Positions 32,808 to 42,154 of a DNA stretch of 64,000 nucleotides are shown here, one piece after another. The position numbers and the translations under genes are program-made. Each line of letters begins with the position of its first letter. Position 1 is the first letter of the stretch. The stretch covers positions 62,001 through 126,000 of the forward strand of contig NZ_BOPG01000011.1 of the NCBI RefSeq assembly GCF_016863635.1, in the 5' to 3' direction. The notes below the pieces were generated by a model that ran no database searches, was not told the origin of the DNA, and was given only the letters and a program-made list of their open reading frames with translations. This DNA is from Virgisporangium aurantiacum (lineage in GTDB: Bacteria; Actinomycetota; Actinomycetes; Mycobacteriales; Micromonosporaceae).

Positions 32808-33876
32808 GCGGGCGCTGCTGACCGGGGCCGGTGCGGCCGCTCTCGCCGGAACCGCGGGCGCCGGGTGGTGGCTGCGCGAACGGCCGCCGGTGCCGGCCGC
32901 GACAGAGGTGTCGACCGGCACCACAACGATCATCAGGACGGACCTGTCGACCACGACCACCATGCCCGGCACCCTCGGATTCGTCGGCGCGTACGAGGTG
33001 TACGGGGCCGCCGCGGACCACGGCACGGTGACCTGGCTGCCGCAGCCCGGCCAGGTGGTCAACCGGGGCGAGCCGGTCTACGCCGTCGACAACCGACCGG
33101 TCCGGCTGTTCATCGGCGACCGGCCCGCGTGGCGGGCGCTGTCGAGCGGCGTCACCGCCGGCCCCGATGTGCAGGCGGTCGAGGCGAACCTCGTCGCGCT
33201 GGGCCACGCCACAGCGGCGAACCTGACCGTCGACGCCACCTTCAACCAGGCGACGGCCGCGGCGTTGCGACGCTGGCAGCGGGCGACCGGACAGCCGGTC
33301 ACCGGCCGGCTGGAACTCGGTGCGGTCTCGTTCCAGCCCGGCCCGCTTCGGGTCACCACGGTCACGGCGAAGGTCGGCGCGCCGGCCGGCGGGTCCGACC
33401 CGCTGCTGTCGGGAACGTCGAACACGGCCGCGGTGACGCTCGACGTCCCCGTCAGTCGGACGCACCTGGTGCACCCGAACGACGCCGTCAGGGTCACGCT
33501 GCCCGACGGCAAGAAGGTGACCGGGAAGGTCGGCGCGCTGTCGACGGTCGCGAGCACGCCGCCCGAGAACAACATGGGCCGTCAGGACGCCGCGAGCGTG
33601 CCCGCGACGGTCACGCTCGACAACCCGGCCGCCGCGGGCACGCTCGACCAGGCGCCGGTACAGGTCGACATCACCAGCGGGACCGTCACCGGGGTGCTCG
33701 CCGTACCGGTCACCGCCCTCGTCGCGCTCGCCGGCGGCGGGTACGGGCTGTACCTCGTCGAGAACGGCACCCGGCGGCTCGTCGGGGTCACCCCCGGCCT
33801 GTTCAGCGACACGCTCGTCCAGGTCGACGGTCCGGATCTGCGCGAGGGCGCGACGGTGGAGGTGCCAGCCGTATGA
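32800..33876 (+). CDS. Efflux adaptor with peptidoglycan-binding domain
   Basis: A 358-residue protein with an N-terminal anchor (RRALLTGAGAAALAGTAGAGWW). The central part, DVQAVEANLVALGHATAANL followed by FNQATAAALRRWQRATG, is a PG_binding_1 domain (about residues 125-170). The rest resembles HlyD/MacA adaptors, with a C-terminal beta barrel (about 290-358, GVLAVPVTALVALAGGGYGLYL). It would join the MacB-type permease to the cell wall. Overlaps the lipoprotein gene by eight bases and the ATPase by ATGA. Confidence 0.86.
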   Translation: MRRRALLTGAGAAALAGTAGAGWWLRERPPVPAATEVSTGTTTIIRTDLSTTTTMPGTLGFVGAYEVYGAAADHGTVTWLPQPGQVVNRGEPVYAVDNRPVRLFIGDRPAWRALSSGVTAGPDVQAVEANLVALGHATAANLTVDATFNQATAAALRRWQRATGQPVTGRLELGAVSFQPGPLRVTTVTAKVGAPAGGSDPLLSGTSNTAAVTLDVPVSRTHLVHPNDAVRVTLPDGKKVTGKVGALSTVASTPPENNMGRQDAASVPATVTLDNPAAAGTLDQAPVQVDITSGTVTGVLAVPVTALVALAGGGYGLYLVENGTRRLVGVTPGLFSDTLVQVDGPDLREGATVEVPAV

Positions 33877-34565
33877 GGGTCGCACTGGAGCTGTCCGGCG
33901 TGAGCAAGGTCTATCCGCCACCGACGGCCGTCACCGCGCTCGCCGACATCGACCTGGTCGTCGCCGCGGGCGAGACGGTGGCCATCACCGGCGCCTCCGG
34001 CGCCGGCAAGTCCACACTGCTGGGCATCCTGGGAACGTTGGAGCGACCGACCAGCGGCAGCGTCCGCATCGCGGGCGCCGACACGTCGGCGATGTCCGAC
34101 CGGGAGCTGTCCGGCGTCCGGGCGACCAGCCTGGGCTTCGTCTTCCAGCAGTTCTTCCTGCTGGATCACCTCAGCGTGCGCGACAACGTGGCGACCGGCC
34201 TGGTGTACCGGGGTGCACCGGCGCGGGTACGGCGCGAGCGGGCCACCGAGGCGCTGCATCAGGTCGGGCTGACCGGGCGGATCGGTCATCGGGCCGGGCA
34301 GCTCTCCGGCGGGGAGCGGCAACGGGTCGCGATCGCCCGCGCGATCGTCGGACGGCCGGCCGTGGTGCTCGCCGACGAACCGACCGGCAACCTCGACTCG
34401 GCCACCGGCGCGGAGATCACCGCGTTGCTGGCCGGCCTCGCCGACGACCACACGACCGTCGTTCTGATCACCCACAACGTCGACGTCGCCGCCGCGATGG
34501 CGCGGCAGGTGCACCTGCGCGACGGTCGGATCGTCGCGGACTCCGCGCCCCGGGTCGGTGCCTGA
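33873..34565 (+). CDS. MacB-type ABC transporter ATPase
   Basis: A 230-residue ATPase: Walker A GASGAGKST (about 42-50), Q-loop FVFQQFFLLDHLS, signature QLSGGERQRVAIARAI, Walker B VVLADEPTGNLDS, H-loop LITHN. The form ADEPTGNLDS is typical of the MacB/LolD group. Translationally coupled at both ends (ATGA upstream, TGATG downstream). It powers the permease at 34565-35749; the operon resembles resistance or lipoprotein exporters. Substrate not shown by sequence. Confidence 0.93.
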   Translation: MRVALELSGVSKVYPPPTAVTALADIDLVVAAGETVAITGASGAGKSTLLGILGTLERPTSGSVRIAGADTSAMSDRELSGVRATSLGFVFQQFFLLDHLSVRDNVATGLVYRGAPARVRRERATEALHQVGLTGRIGHRAGQLSGGERQRVAIARAIVGRPAVVLADEPTGNLDSATGAEITALLAGLADDHTTVVLITHNVDVAAAMARQVHLRDGRIVADSAPRVGA

Positions 34566-35749
34566 TGGGCTCGCGGCTGCGCCTGCGCGACGCGGTCACC
34601 ATGGCCGGCACGGGCCTGCGGGCCCGGCGCATCCGGGCAGCCCTCTCCGCGTTGGGCATCGCCATCGCGATCGCGGCGGTCGTCGCCGTGCTCGGCATCG
34701 CCGAGTCGTCCAAGGCCGACCTGCTCGACCAGCTCGGCGAGCAGGGCAACCTGCTCACGGTCGCCTCGGCGCAGACGACCAACGGCCGGACGGTCCCGTT
34801 GCCGGCAACCGTCGAGCCGATGGTCGCGCGCATTCCGCCGGTGCGTACGGTCACCGCTGTCGGCACGGTCGACAACGTGACGGTGCGACGCAGCGCCGCG
34901 ATCCCGGTCGTCAAGACGAGCGGCATCAACGTGCTCGCCGCCCGACCGTCCCTTGTGGACACGTTGGGTGCGCGGATGCTACGCGGCCACTACCTCGACG
35001 CGACCGCCGAGAGGTATCCGGTGACCGTTCTGGGCTACGAGGCGGCCCGGATCCTCGGCATCGCCACCCTGGCCGAACCGACGCAGGTCCTCGTCGGGGG
35101 GACGTACTTCACGGTCGTCGGAGTGCTGGCACCCGTGGCGATCGCACCGGAGCTCGACGTCGCCGCGATGATCAGCTTCGGTGTCGCCGCCGACCTGTTC
35201 GGACGCGCCGACGGTCCGACCCGCGTCTACCTGCGGGCCGACCCGGACCAGGTGGCGGCGGTCGCCGCGGTGCTTCCGGCCACCGCGTCACCGGCCCGCG
35301 ACCGCGACGTCCAGGTAGGCAGGCCCTCCGACCTGCTGGTGGCACGGATCAAGGCGAAAGGCACGTTCGTCGGGCTGTTCCTCAGTCTGGGCGGCATCGC
35401 GCTGTTCATCGCCGGGGTCGGCATCGCCAACATCATGGTGATCTCGGTGCTGGAGCGGCGTGCCGAGATCGGTGTGCGGCGCGCCCTCGGCGCCCGCCGG
35501 TGGCACGTCGCCGTCCAGTTCCTGCTGGAGTCGACCCTGCTCGCGGCGGCCGGAGGTATTGCGGGCATCGGGCTGGGCGTCCTGGCGACGGCGGTCGCGG
35601 CACGACTGGCCGGAAACCCACTGGCGGTCCCGCCGGTGGCGGTGCTGGCCGGACTCGCCGCCGCCCTCCTGATCGGCGCACTCGCGGGGATGTACCCGGC
35701 GGCACGGGCCGCCCGGCTGTCCCCCACCGAAGCGCTCCGCTCGCTATGA
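34565..35749 (+). CDS. MacB-type ABC transporter permease
   Basis: A 394-residue permease: N-terminal helix (RRIRAALSALGIAIAIAAVVAVLG, about 21-44), an extracytoplasmic domain (about 50-265), then three C-terminal helices with the FtsX motif GVGIANIMVISVLERRAEIGVRRALGARR (about 281-309) and PTEALRSL end. This is the classic four-helix MacB topology. Start ATG shares one base with the ATPase stop. It is convergent with the permease at 35765; the gap is 15 bp. Confidence 0.93.
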   Translation: MGSRLRLRDAVTMAGTGLRARRIRAALSALGIAIAIAAVVAVLGIAESSKADLLDQLGEQGNLLTVASAQTTNGRTVPLPATVEPMVARIPPVRTVTAVGTVDNVTVRRSAAIPVVKTSGINVLAARPSLVDTLGARMLRGHYLDATAERYPVTVLGYEAARILGIATLAEPTQVLVGGTYFTVVGVLAPVAIAPELDVAAMISFGVAADLFGRADGPTRVYLRADPDQVAAVAAVLPATASPARDRDVQVGRPSDLLVARIKAKGTFVGLFLSLGGIALFIAGVGIANIMVISVLERRAEIGVRRALGARRWHVAVQFLLESTLLAAAGGIAGIGLGVLATAVAARLAGNPLAVPPVAVLAGLAAALLIGALAGMYPAARAARLSPTEALRSL

Positions 35750-35764
35750 CCGCCGGCCGTCGCG

Positions 35765-38239
35765 TCAGTCGAGCGGCTGGCGCGCGATCTCCTGCGCCTC
35801 TCGTCCGGTCAGCAGCCACCCGCCGAGATACGCGACGACCGGCAGGCCGACCAGGATGGCCGCCAGATTGGTCCACGGTGGATGAGCCAACCAGTGCAGC
35901 TCCTGGTGGAACCAGGCCAACACCGCGAGGTATGTGCAGGCGATGCCGATGATCGCGCCGGCCAGCGCGAGCGAACCCGCGGTCGCGGCGGTCAGGGCGC
36001 GGCGGGTGCGCCGGCGCGCGCCGGCCGCCGACAGGGTGCGCAGGTCGCGGGCCGTCTCGCTGCGGATCAGGCCGACGGTCATCGCGAGCACGCCGAGTGC
36101 GACGGCAATGCCGGCAGCGGTGAACCAGGCGGCCAGGCGGATCTCGTCGGCGCCGGTCGGGCGGGACTCGACATAGAGCCCGGCGGCGGCCGCGGACTGC
36201 TGCGCGCGGTCGACGTCCGCCGCAGTGAGCTTGCCCGGCGCGTCGATGAGGAATCCCACCGGGATCTCGGTCAGGTGGAGCTTCGCCATGCCGCGCCGGG
36301 TGAGAAGGACATTCGGCAGGGACTGGTAGCCCGGCAGGTCGACGTGCTGCAGGACCGGCTGCCAGCGCGGGACGCCACCGGGGATGATGTCGTATCCGTT
36401 GAGATCTGCCCGCGGTGTGAGCACGTCGGTGTCGGCGCCGACGCTCGCCGGGTCGATGCCGTAGTGCGTGAGTACTTCGGGGGTGGCGACGTAGAGCGCG
36501 ACCATCTCATTGCCGTTGTACATGACCCCGCCGGGCTCGCCCGGGCCGGCAGCGCGCCGTATGCCCAGCACGGTCGGTGGGCGACCGCCGGTGTCGCGCT
36601 CGATCGGCGCGTTCGGGTCGACGGCGCCGGTCAGCGGCAGCACCGTGGCGTGCAGCTCGGCGGCAATGATGTCGGCTCGCTTCCGGAAGTCGGCCAGCTG
36701 CGCGGCCGTGACCACCGGCACCGGCCCGGTCATCCGTTCCCGGCCGAGCCAGACGATCATCTGGTCGGCCGGGATGGCGCCGCCGGTGGGTGCCGACGCC
36801 TTGGCCACGGTCACGGCCGTGCCCAGCGCCACGACGGCGGCGATGCCGATGGCCAGGGCGATCGCGGCCAGCGCGGCGCCGGACCGGGCGCGGTAGCGGG
36901 CCAGGTCGCGCATGGCGAGGCGGGTCGCGAGGGGAGCGTGCCGGGCGGCGGCGCCGATGCTGGCCACGCCGACCGGAGCGAGCAGGAGCAGCGCCAGCGC
37001 GGTGGCGAGCACGCCGCCGATGATGTACGGCGGCTTCGTCTGCTCCGACAGGTACAGGGCGGTCAGCCCGGACGCGAGCAGCACCGCTCCGACGGCCGCG
37101 AACCGGTGTGCCGGCCGCGGCGGGGCCGGCCGGGCGGAGAGAGCGGCGACAACCGGCACGCGGGCGGCCGCCCGGGCCGGCCACCAGGCGGCGACGACGG
37201 CGGTCACCGTGGCCAGCGCCACGGCGAGCAGCAACGGCGTCCACGGCAGGGTGAACCGGTCGACGCGATGGCCGAGCATCGGCTCGAAGAACGGGCCGAG
37301 CGCGACCCAGCCGGCGACGCCCACGACCGCGCCGGCGATCGCGCCGACGCCGCCGATGACCAGGCCGTTGGCCAACAGAACGAGGCGGATGTGCCGGTGG
37401 CTGGCGCCGATGGCGCCGAGCATCCCGAGCGCGCGTAGCCGCCGCTGGGCCATGACGTGGAACCCGGCGACGGACAGCAGGCCGACGAAGACCAGCCCGA
37501 TCGTGGCGAGCATGAGCACCGGGATGGTGGCCGGGTCGCCGTCCTCGTTGCGCTCCTGGGTCGAGACGCCGTCGGGGCGGGGCTTGGAGACGAACTCCGC
37601 CCGCGACACCTTCAGCAGCACGTCGACGCGGTCGACGGCGGCGCCGAGTTGGCCGGGCGCGACGAGGGCGAACGCCTCGGCCAGGTTGAGCGGGTTCTCC
37701 ACCACGCCGACGACGGTCCACGTCCGGCCGGCGGCGACCCAGGTGCCGCCCAGATGCAGGCCGGCCAGCCGCAGCACGCGGTCGGTGACCGCGATCTGGT
37801 CAGGACCCTGCGGCCACCGGCCCCGGTCCAGGCGCAACATCGGGCGGCCGTACGGGCCGTGGGGGTCCTGGGCGCGCAGGTCGACGCCGCTGGCAGTGCC
37901 CGGCACCGCCACCTTCCTGGCGTGCTCGACGACCTCGACGGTGCCGTAGTTGCCGCGCAGTTGGTCGACGGCGGCGTCGGCCTGCGGGCCGGTGCCGTTG
38001 ACGGTGGCGATGTGATTCGCCGTGCCGAACATCGCCGCCTGCGACGGGGTGTTGGCGGCCAGCCCGAGCCCGACGGTGGTGAACGCGACGGCGAGCAGCA
38101 GCAGCGCCAGCACGATCGTCTGCTGGCGCCATTCGCGACGGAACAGCCGCCACGCCCAGCGCACCACGGCCCGCCGGGCCGGCATCCCGCCGTTGCCGGT
38201 GCCGAGGACCAACGGCCGGTCCTGCAGGGCGACGCTCAC
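35765..38239 (-). CDS. FtsX-type ABC transporter permease (PadR-controlled exporter)
   Basis: An 824-residue permease with an N-terminal helix (about 38-58), a large extracytoplasmic region and two FtsX helix blocks, one at about 235-480 (LRALGMLGAIGASHRHIRLVLLANGL) and one at about 690-815 (LRTLSAAGARRRTRRALTAATAG). The GTG at 38239 overlaps the ATPase stop (GTGA). Together with the ATPase and PadR regulator it forms a self-contained export unit common in actinobacteria, linked to antibiotic or peptide resistance. The substrate is unknown. Confidence 0.9.
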   Translation of the reverse strand: MSVALQDRPLVLGTGNGGMPARRAVVRWAWRLFRREWRQQTIVLALLLLAVAFTTVGLGLAANTPSQAAMFGTANHIATVNGTGPQADAAVDQLRGNYGTVEVVEHARKVAVPGTASGVDLRAQDPHGPYGRPMLRLDRGRWPQGPDQIAVTDRVLRLAGLHLGGTWVAAGRTWTVVGVVENPLNLAEAFALVAPGQLGAAVDRVDVLLKVSRAEFVSKPRPDGVSTQERNEDGDPATIPVLMLATIGLVFVGLLSVAGFHVMAQRRLRALGMLGAIGASHRHIRLVLLANGLVIGGVGAIAGAVVGVAGWVALGPFFEPMLGHRVDRFTLPWTPLLLAVALATVTAVVAAWWPARAAARVPVVAALSARPAPPRPAHRFAAVGAVLLASGLTALYLSEQTKPPYIIGGVLATALALLLLAPVGVASIGAAARHAPLATRLAMRDLARYRARSGAALAAIALAIGIAAVVALGTAVTVAKASAPTGGAIPADQMIVWLGRERMTGPVPVVTAAQLADFRKRADIIAAELHATVLPLTGAVDPNAPIERDTGGRPPTVLGIRRAAGPGEPGGVMYNGNEMVALYVATPEVLTHYGIDPASVGADTDVLTPRADLNGYDIIPGGVPRWQPVLQHVDLPGYQSLPNVLLTRRGMAKLHLTEIPVGFLIDAPGKLTAADVDRAQQSAAAAGLYVESRPTGADEIRLAAWFTAAGIAVALGVLAMTVGLIRSETARDLRTLSAAGARRRTRRALTAATAGSLALAGAIIGIACTYLAVLAWFHQELHWLAHPPWTNLAAILVGLPVVAYLGGWLLTGREAQEIARQPLD

Positions 38240-38961
38240 CGGGCGGCCTCTTCGGCCAGCAGCGAGTCGGGTCCCCGGCGCGGCGCGGTCCGGTCGACGA
38301 CCCGCCCGTCGCGGATGAACAGCACCCGGTCGGCCCAGGAGGCGAGCTGCGCGTCGTGGGTGACGACGACGGCGGCGACTCCGTGCTTGCAGGCGGTCAG
38401 GATCATCCGCATGACGGCCTCGCCGTTCTCGGAGTCCAGCGCGCCGGTCGGCTCGTCGGCCAGCAGCAGGCGCCGGTCGCCGACGACGGCCCGGGCGATC
38501 GCCACCCGCTGCCGCTCGCCGCCCGACAGCTGGTCGGGGAAGTGCTCGGCGCGGTCGGCGAGGCCGAGCCGGTCCAGACCGGCGAGGCCGGCCGTGCGGG
38601 CCTTGCCGGCGCCCAGACCGTCGAGTTCGAGCGGTAGGGCCACGTTCTCGGCGGCGGTGAGGCCGGGCAGCAGGTTGAAGTCCTGGAACACGTATCCGAT
38701 GGCCCGCCGGCGCAACCGGGCCCGGTCGTCGCGGGACATCGCCGACAACGGCTGGCCCCCGATCAGCACCTCGCCGGAGGTCGGCGTCTCCAGGGCGCCG
38801 GCGATGGTGAGCAGCGTGCTCTTACCCGAGCCGCTGGGGCCCATGACGGCGACCATCTTGCCGGCCTCCACGGTGAGGTCGACCTCGCGCAACGCGTGCA
38901 CCTCGTCGGCGCCGTCGAGGTAGGTCTTCGACACCTCGCGCAACTGCAGCACACCGCTCAT
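38236..38961 (-). CDS. ABC transporter ATPase of the PadR-controlled exporter
   Basis: A 241-residue ATPase: Walker A GPSGSGKST (about 41-49), Q-loop YVFQDFNLLPGLT, signature QLSGGERQRVAIARAV, Walker B LLLADEPTGALDS, H-loop VVVTHDAQLASWADR. The ATG at 38961 is the conserved start (MSGVLQLREVSKTY). The gene is preceded by the second copy of the 73-bp repeated element, which fills the whole interval after the PadR stop. Confidence 0.94.
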   Translation of the reverse strand: MSGVLQLREVSKTYLDGADEVHALREVDLTVEAGKMVAVMGPSGSGKSTLLTIAGALETPTSGEVLIGGQPLSAMSRDDRARLRRRAIGYVFQDFNLLPGLTAAENVALPLELDGLGAGKARTAGLAGLDRLGLADRAEHFPDQLSGGERQRVAIARAVVGDRRLLLADEPTGALDSENGEAVMRMILTACKHGVAAVVVTHDAQLASWADRVLFIRDGRVVDRTAPRRGPDSLLAEEAAR

Positions 38962-39034
38962 GCGATCGCCTCGCTCCGCTCGGCGATGCATTCGCAGGCA
39001 CTGAGTTGATGATTCGCTCGCTGACGCTCGCTCA
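38962..39034. repeat. REP-like intergenic element, copy 2
   Basis: Same length and orientation as 1903-1975. It starts, on the minus strand, with the TGA of the padR gene and ends at the ATG of the ATPase. Shared blocks are GCTCCGC, CGGCGA, GCATTCGC, CACTGAG, TTCGCTCGC and GCTCGCTCA; the small differences are substitutions plus one inserted and one lost base. Confidence 0.75.
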
Positions 39035-39613
39035 TCGGCGCACCCCCGCCCGCCGGCGGATCAACGACGCCGGCGTCCGGGCCGGGGCAGGCGGCTCGAG
39101 GGCGGCCCGCTTGAGTCGGCCGTCGGCGGTGTCCAACCACCGCACGACCGAGTCGAGGCGGAACAGCTCGGCGTCGACCACCAGCGCCAGGCTCAGGTCG
39201 AGGTCGCCCTCCTCGTCCTTGAGCCGGGTCCACTCCTGCATGAGCTCCACAATGTAGCGGCGGTGCGCCTGGATGACCTCGTGCACGTCGACACCGGGCA
39301 GCCGGACCGCGACGAGGATCTTGATGACCAGCTCGTCGCGTGGCGGGGAGGCGAGATCGGGCGGGGTGCGTAACCAGCCGGCCAACTCCTCGGCGCCGGT
39401 CGCGGTGATCCGGAACCCCTTCTGCGGGCCGGGGTCGACATCGTCGTCGGACTCCACGAGCCCGTCGCGCTCGAGCCGCTGCAGGGTGGTGTAGACCTGC
39501 CCGACGTTGAGGGGCCACACCTCGCCGGTGCGGGCCTCGAACTCCTCGCGCAACTGCAGCCCGTACTTCGGACCCTCGCTGAGCAGCGCCAACAGCGCGT
39601 GTCGGACACTCAT
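39032..39613 (-). CDS. PadR-family transcriptional regulator
   Basis: A 193-residue PadR regulator: winged helix at about residues 1-80 (HALLALLSEGPKYGLQLREEFE, VGQVYTTLQRLERDGLVES) and a C-terminal helical dimerisation domain. PadR repressors next to ABC exporter genes usually respond to the exported compound. The upstream palindrome TCGAGTA-GCA-TACTCGA (39638-39654) is the likely operator. It is the first gene of padR-ATPase-permease; the repeated element separates it from the ATPase. Confidence 0.93.
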   Translation of the reverse strand: MSVRHALLALLSEGPKYGLQLREEFEARTGEVWPLNVGQVYTTLQRLERDGLVESDDDVDPGPQKGFRITATGAEELAGWLRTPPDLASPPRDELVIKILVAVRLPGVDVHEVIQAHRRYIVELMQEWTRLKDEEGDLDLSLALVVDAELFRLDSVVRWLDTADGRLKRAALEPPAPARTPASLIRRRAGVRR

Positions 39614-39637
39614 GGCGCGATCAAACTAGATATCATG

Positions 39638-39654
39638 TCGAGTAGCATACTCGA
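39638..39654 (-). promoter_or_regulatory. PadR operator
   Basis: A perfect inverted repeat, TCGAGTA-GCA-TACTCGA, lies 25-41 bp upstream of the padR start in a short AT-rich region that also holds TATTAT and ATATCA. The flanking ATATC and GATAT extend the symmetry. It would allow autorepression of the exporter operon. Confidence 0.65.
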
Positions 39655-39701
39655 TATAATAGCGAGGATCTAGGCCCTCGGCGGGAGGCCGTCGCGGAGG
39701 G

Positions 39702-42062
39702 TCAGGCCGGATCGCCGTAGATGATTCCCCGTCCGTTCGTCGCGACGTAGACCCGCCCGAAGACCCGCGGGTCGCCCGTGATCGCTGCGCCCGTCCACGC
39801 GTACTGGTGCTGGTCGTCGTTCACGCGCACCCACGTCCGCCCGCGGTCGTCGGACCGGAAGATGCCACGGACGCCGCCGATACGCGCGCTGCTGAAGACC
39901 GCCGGGAAACGGGATCCGGGAGCGGGCCGGCCGAAGCCGACGGTGTCGGCTTCGTCGATGCCGGGGTGACGGACGAACGACGCGCCGCCGTCGGTCGACC
40001 GCCACAGGCCGTACGTGCCACCGGTGGCGCCGCCGGCGAACCAGATCTCGCCGGCGATTCCCGGCACCGCCGTGAACCGCACGTTCCCGGTCGCGGGCAG
40101 ACCGGTCGCCGGGGTCGCCGTGAACGTGGCACCACCGTCGACACTGCGGTAGAAGGTGCCGGCGGCGAACGCGTAGAACACGGACGGGTCGGCGCGGTCG
40201 GACCCGACGGCGGCACCGGCCGGAACCCCGGTGGACGCGGTCCAGGTGGCGCCGCCGTCACCCGTCCAGCTGACCGGGCCGCCGGTGGGCGCCCACAGCG
40301 CGCGGGCGCCGTCGGCCGACACCGCGACCAGGCCGCCGCCCGACGTGCCGGGCGGCTCGGTCGCGGCCGGGGTCCAGGTCGCCCCGCCGTCGGTGGACCG
40401 GCCGAACCGCGGCGGGCCGCCGTTGCCCGTACGCACGACCACCGACGGCGCGTTCTCGGCGAAGTCGATGCTCGTGCCGCTGCTGAGCGTGGGGTCGGCG
40501 AACATGCGACCAGGGTTGGCGAAGTCGTGGTGCGCGAAGCCACCCACGTCACCGACAGCGCTGAGCAGATGCGCACCGGTGGGCGGGCTGATCAGGTCGA
40601 GGACCGCGCACTCCTCCAGGCCGCGGGCCCGCACCGAGATCCGCACAGTTCCGCCGGTGTCCCAGGCGGTAAGGTTGCGGGTGCCGTCGATCGTGGCGCC
40701 GGTGCCGTACAGCAGGTGGTCGGAGTCGAACGGGTCGATCTCCACCGACTCGGTCATCCAGCCCAGTTTCGGGGCCTGTTCCGGCGGCGCCGGAGTGCTG
40801 TTCCAGGTCAGCCAGGGCGCCTCGGAGTAGTCGATCTCGTAGCGGTTGACCCGCTCCGGCCAGTTGGTGATCTGCCACGCACGGGTCCAGGTGGCGCCCG
40901 CGTCGGTGCTGCGGAAGAAGATCGTGTCGGGCCACCAGGAGATCTGCGTGGCGACCATCAGCGTGCCGGGGCGGCGCCGGTCGAGCGTCAGGCCGCTGTA
41001 GCCCCACGTGTCCTCCGGGCTGTCCGACGGCACCGGGCTGATTCTGGTCCAGGTGCCGGCCGGATCGAGTTTCCAGACGTCGCCCTTGCCGCCGCTGTAC
41101 GGGCCGGCGGTGTCGCTGGTGGCCACGTACAGGGTGCCGCCCGCGTCGACGACGCCCTTGTGCGGGATGAACCCGGTGGGCTGACCGGGGACCCGTTCCC
41201 AGGTACGGCCGGCGTCGGTCGACCGGTACAGCATGTTCGCCTTGTCCGCGACGCCGACGTAGATCGTCCCGGTCGGTCGGCCGGGGCCGCCTTTTCGGGT
41301 GCGCGGGTCGAACGCCACCCACAGGACGCCCTGGTTGTCGCTGGAGTACCCGGACGGGTCGCTCGGGTCGTCGGCATAGTTGCCCGGGTTGGGGAAGTTG
41401 GTCACCCGGCCCCACGATGCTCCGTGATCCTCGCTGCGCCACAGGCCGTGGCCGCCGCGGACACCCAGGTACAGGATCCGGTTCGCGTTCGGGTCGATCG
41501 CGAGGCGCTCGCCCATGCCCCGCCCGGGCATGTTGCCACCGAGTTTGAACGGCAGTTCGCTGACGCGCCACGACGCGCCCCGGTCGCGCGAGCGCAGGAT
41601 GGCACCGTTGTTCGGATCCGAACCGTTGGTGTACGTACCGACGGCCAGGTACAGCCGGTCGGGGTCGACGGCGTCGGTGGCGAGGCTGACGACGCCTGTG
41701 TATCCCCACTGATCCCAGCCGACCCAGTCGAGCAACGGGATCCAGCGTTCCGTTCGGCGGTCGTAACGGTAGGCACCCCCGATGTCGGTGCGGGCGTAGA
41801 CCAGGCCGCGCTCGCGCTGGTTGAACACGATGCCCGGAACAAATCCACCGCCGACGATCTCGACATTGCGCCAGACGTACCGGCGCGTACCGGGCCTCCC
41901 CGAGCCGGCGGGGCCCGCCGCGGCCTCCACCGCGGCGTCCACTGCGCCCGCGCCGGACGGGTGGGCACCCGCCGGACCTCCGGGAATCACCAGGGCCGCG
42001 CCACCGGCGGCACCGGCCGCGAGCACGTTCCGACGGGACAGGCGGGGGCGCTCGGGGGTCAT
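39702..42062 (-). CDS. GH74 xyloglucanase, Tat-secreted
   Basis: A 786-residue secreted enzyme. The N-terminus SRRNVLAAGAAGGAALV is a twin-arginine signal. The rest is two seven-bladed propellers made of BNR/sialidase-like repeats (SxDxGxTW, for example STDAGRTW and STDGGATW). GH74 enzymes cleave the glucan backbone of xyloglucan, a plant-wall hemicellulose. The ARTDIGGAYRYD segment (about 88-99) holds one of the two catalytic aspartates, and IDPFDSDHLLYGTG is the equivalent of the second. It has its own leaderless promoter, and no TGAACCGGTTCA site is seen. Confidence 0.92.
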   Translation of the reverse strand: MTPERPRLSRRNVLAAGAAGGAALVIPGGPAGAHPSGAGAVDAAVEAAAGPAGSGRPGTRRYVWRNVEIVGGGFVPGIVFNQRERGLVYARTDIGGAYRYDRRTERWIPLLDWVGWDQWGYTGVVSLATDAVDPDRLYLAVGTYTNGSDPNNGAILRSRDRGASWRVSELPFKLGGNMPGRGMGERLAIDPNANRILYLGVRGGHGLWRSEDHGASWGRVTNFPNPGNYADDPSDPSGYSSDNQGVLWVAFDPRTRKGGPGRPTGTIYVGVADKANMLYRSTDAGRTWERVPGQPTGFIPHKGVVDAGGTLYVATSDTAGPYSGGKGDVWKLDPAGTWTRISPVPSDSPEDTWGYSGLTLDRRRPGTLMVATQISWWPDTIFFRSTDAGATWTRAWQITNWPERVNRYEIDYSEAPWLTWNSTPAPPEQAPKLGWMTESVEIDPFDSDHLLYGTGATIDGTRNLTAWDTGGTVRISVRARGLEECAVLDLISPPTGAHLLSAVGDVGGFAHHDFANPGRMFADPTLSSGTSIDFAENAPSVVVRTGNGGPPRFGRSTDGGATWTPAATEPPGTSGGGLVAVSADGARALWAPTGGPVSWTGDGGATWTASTGVPAGAAVGSDRADPSVFYAFAAGTFYRSVDGGATFTATPATGLPATGNVRFTAVPGIAGEIWFAGGATGGTYGLWRSTDGGASFVRHPGIDEADTVGFGRPAPGSRFPAVFSSARIGGVRGIFRSDDRGRTWVRVNDDQHQYAWTGAAITGDPRVFGRVYVATNGRGIIYGDPA

Positions 42063-42069
42063 GCGTCGA

Positions 42070-42098
42070 TTCGTACCCAGCGCCGACGGTGGTGTCAA
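42070..42098 (-). promoter_or_regulatory. Consensus promoter of the GH74 gene
   Basis: On the minus strand TTGACA (42093-42098) and TACGAA (42070-42075) are 17 bp apart. The -10 ends seven bases before the ATG at 42062, so the transcript is probably leaderless. No clear operator palindrome overlaps it. Confidence 0.6.
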
Positions 42099-42154
42099 TA
42101 GTTTGGCGTCCATACAAAATGTCGATCGACGACGCCTCGCCGGCCGGTGGGCAC

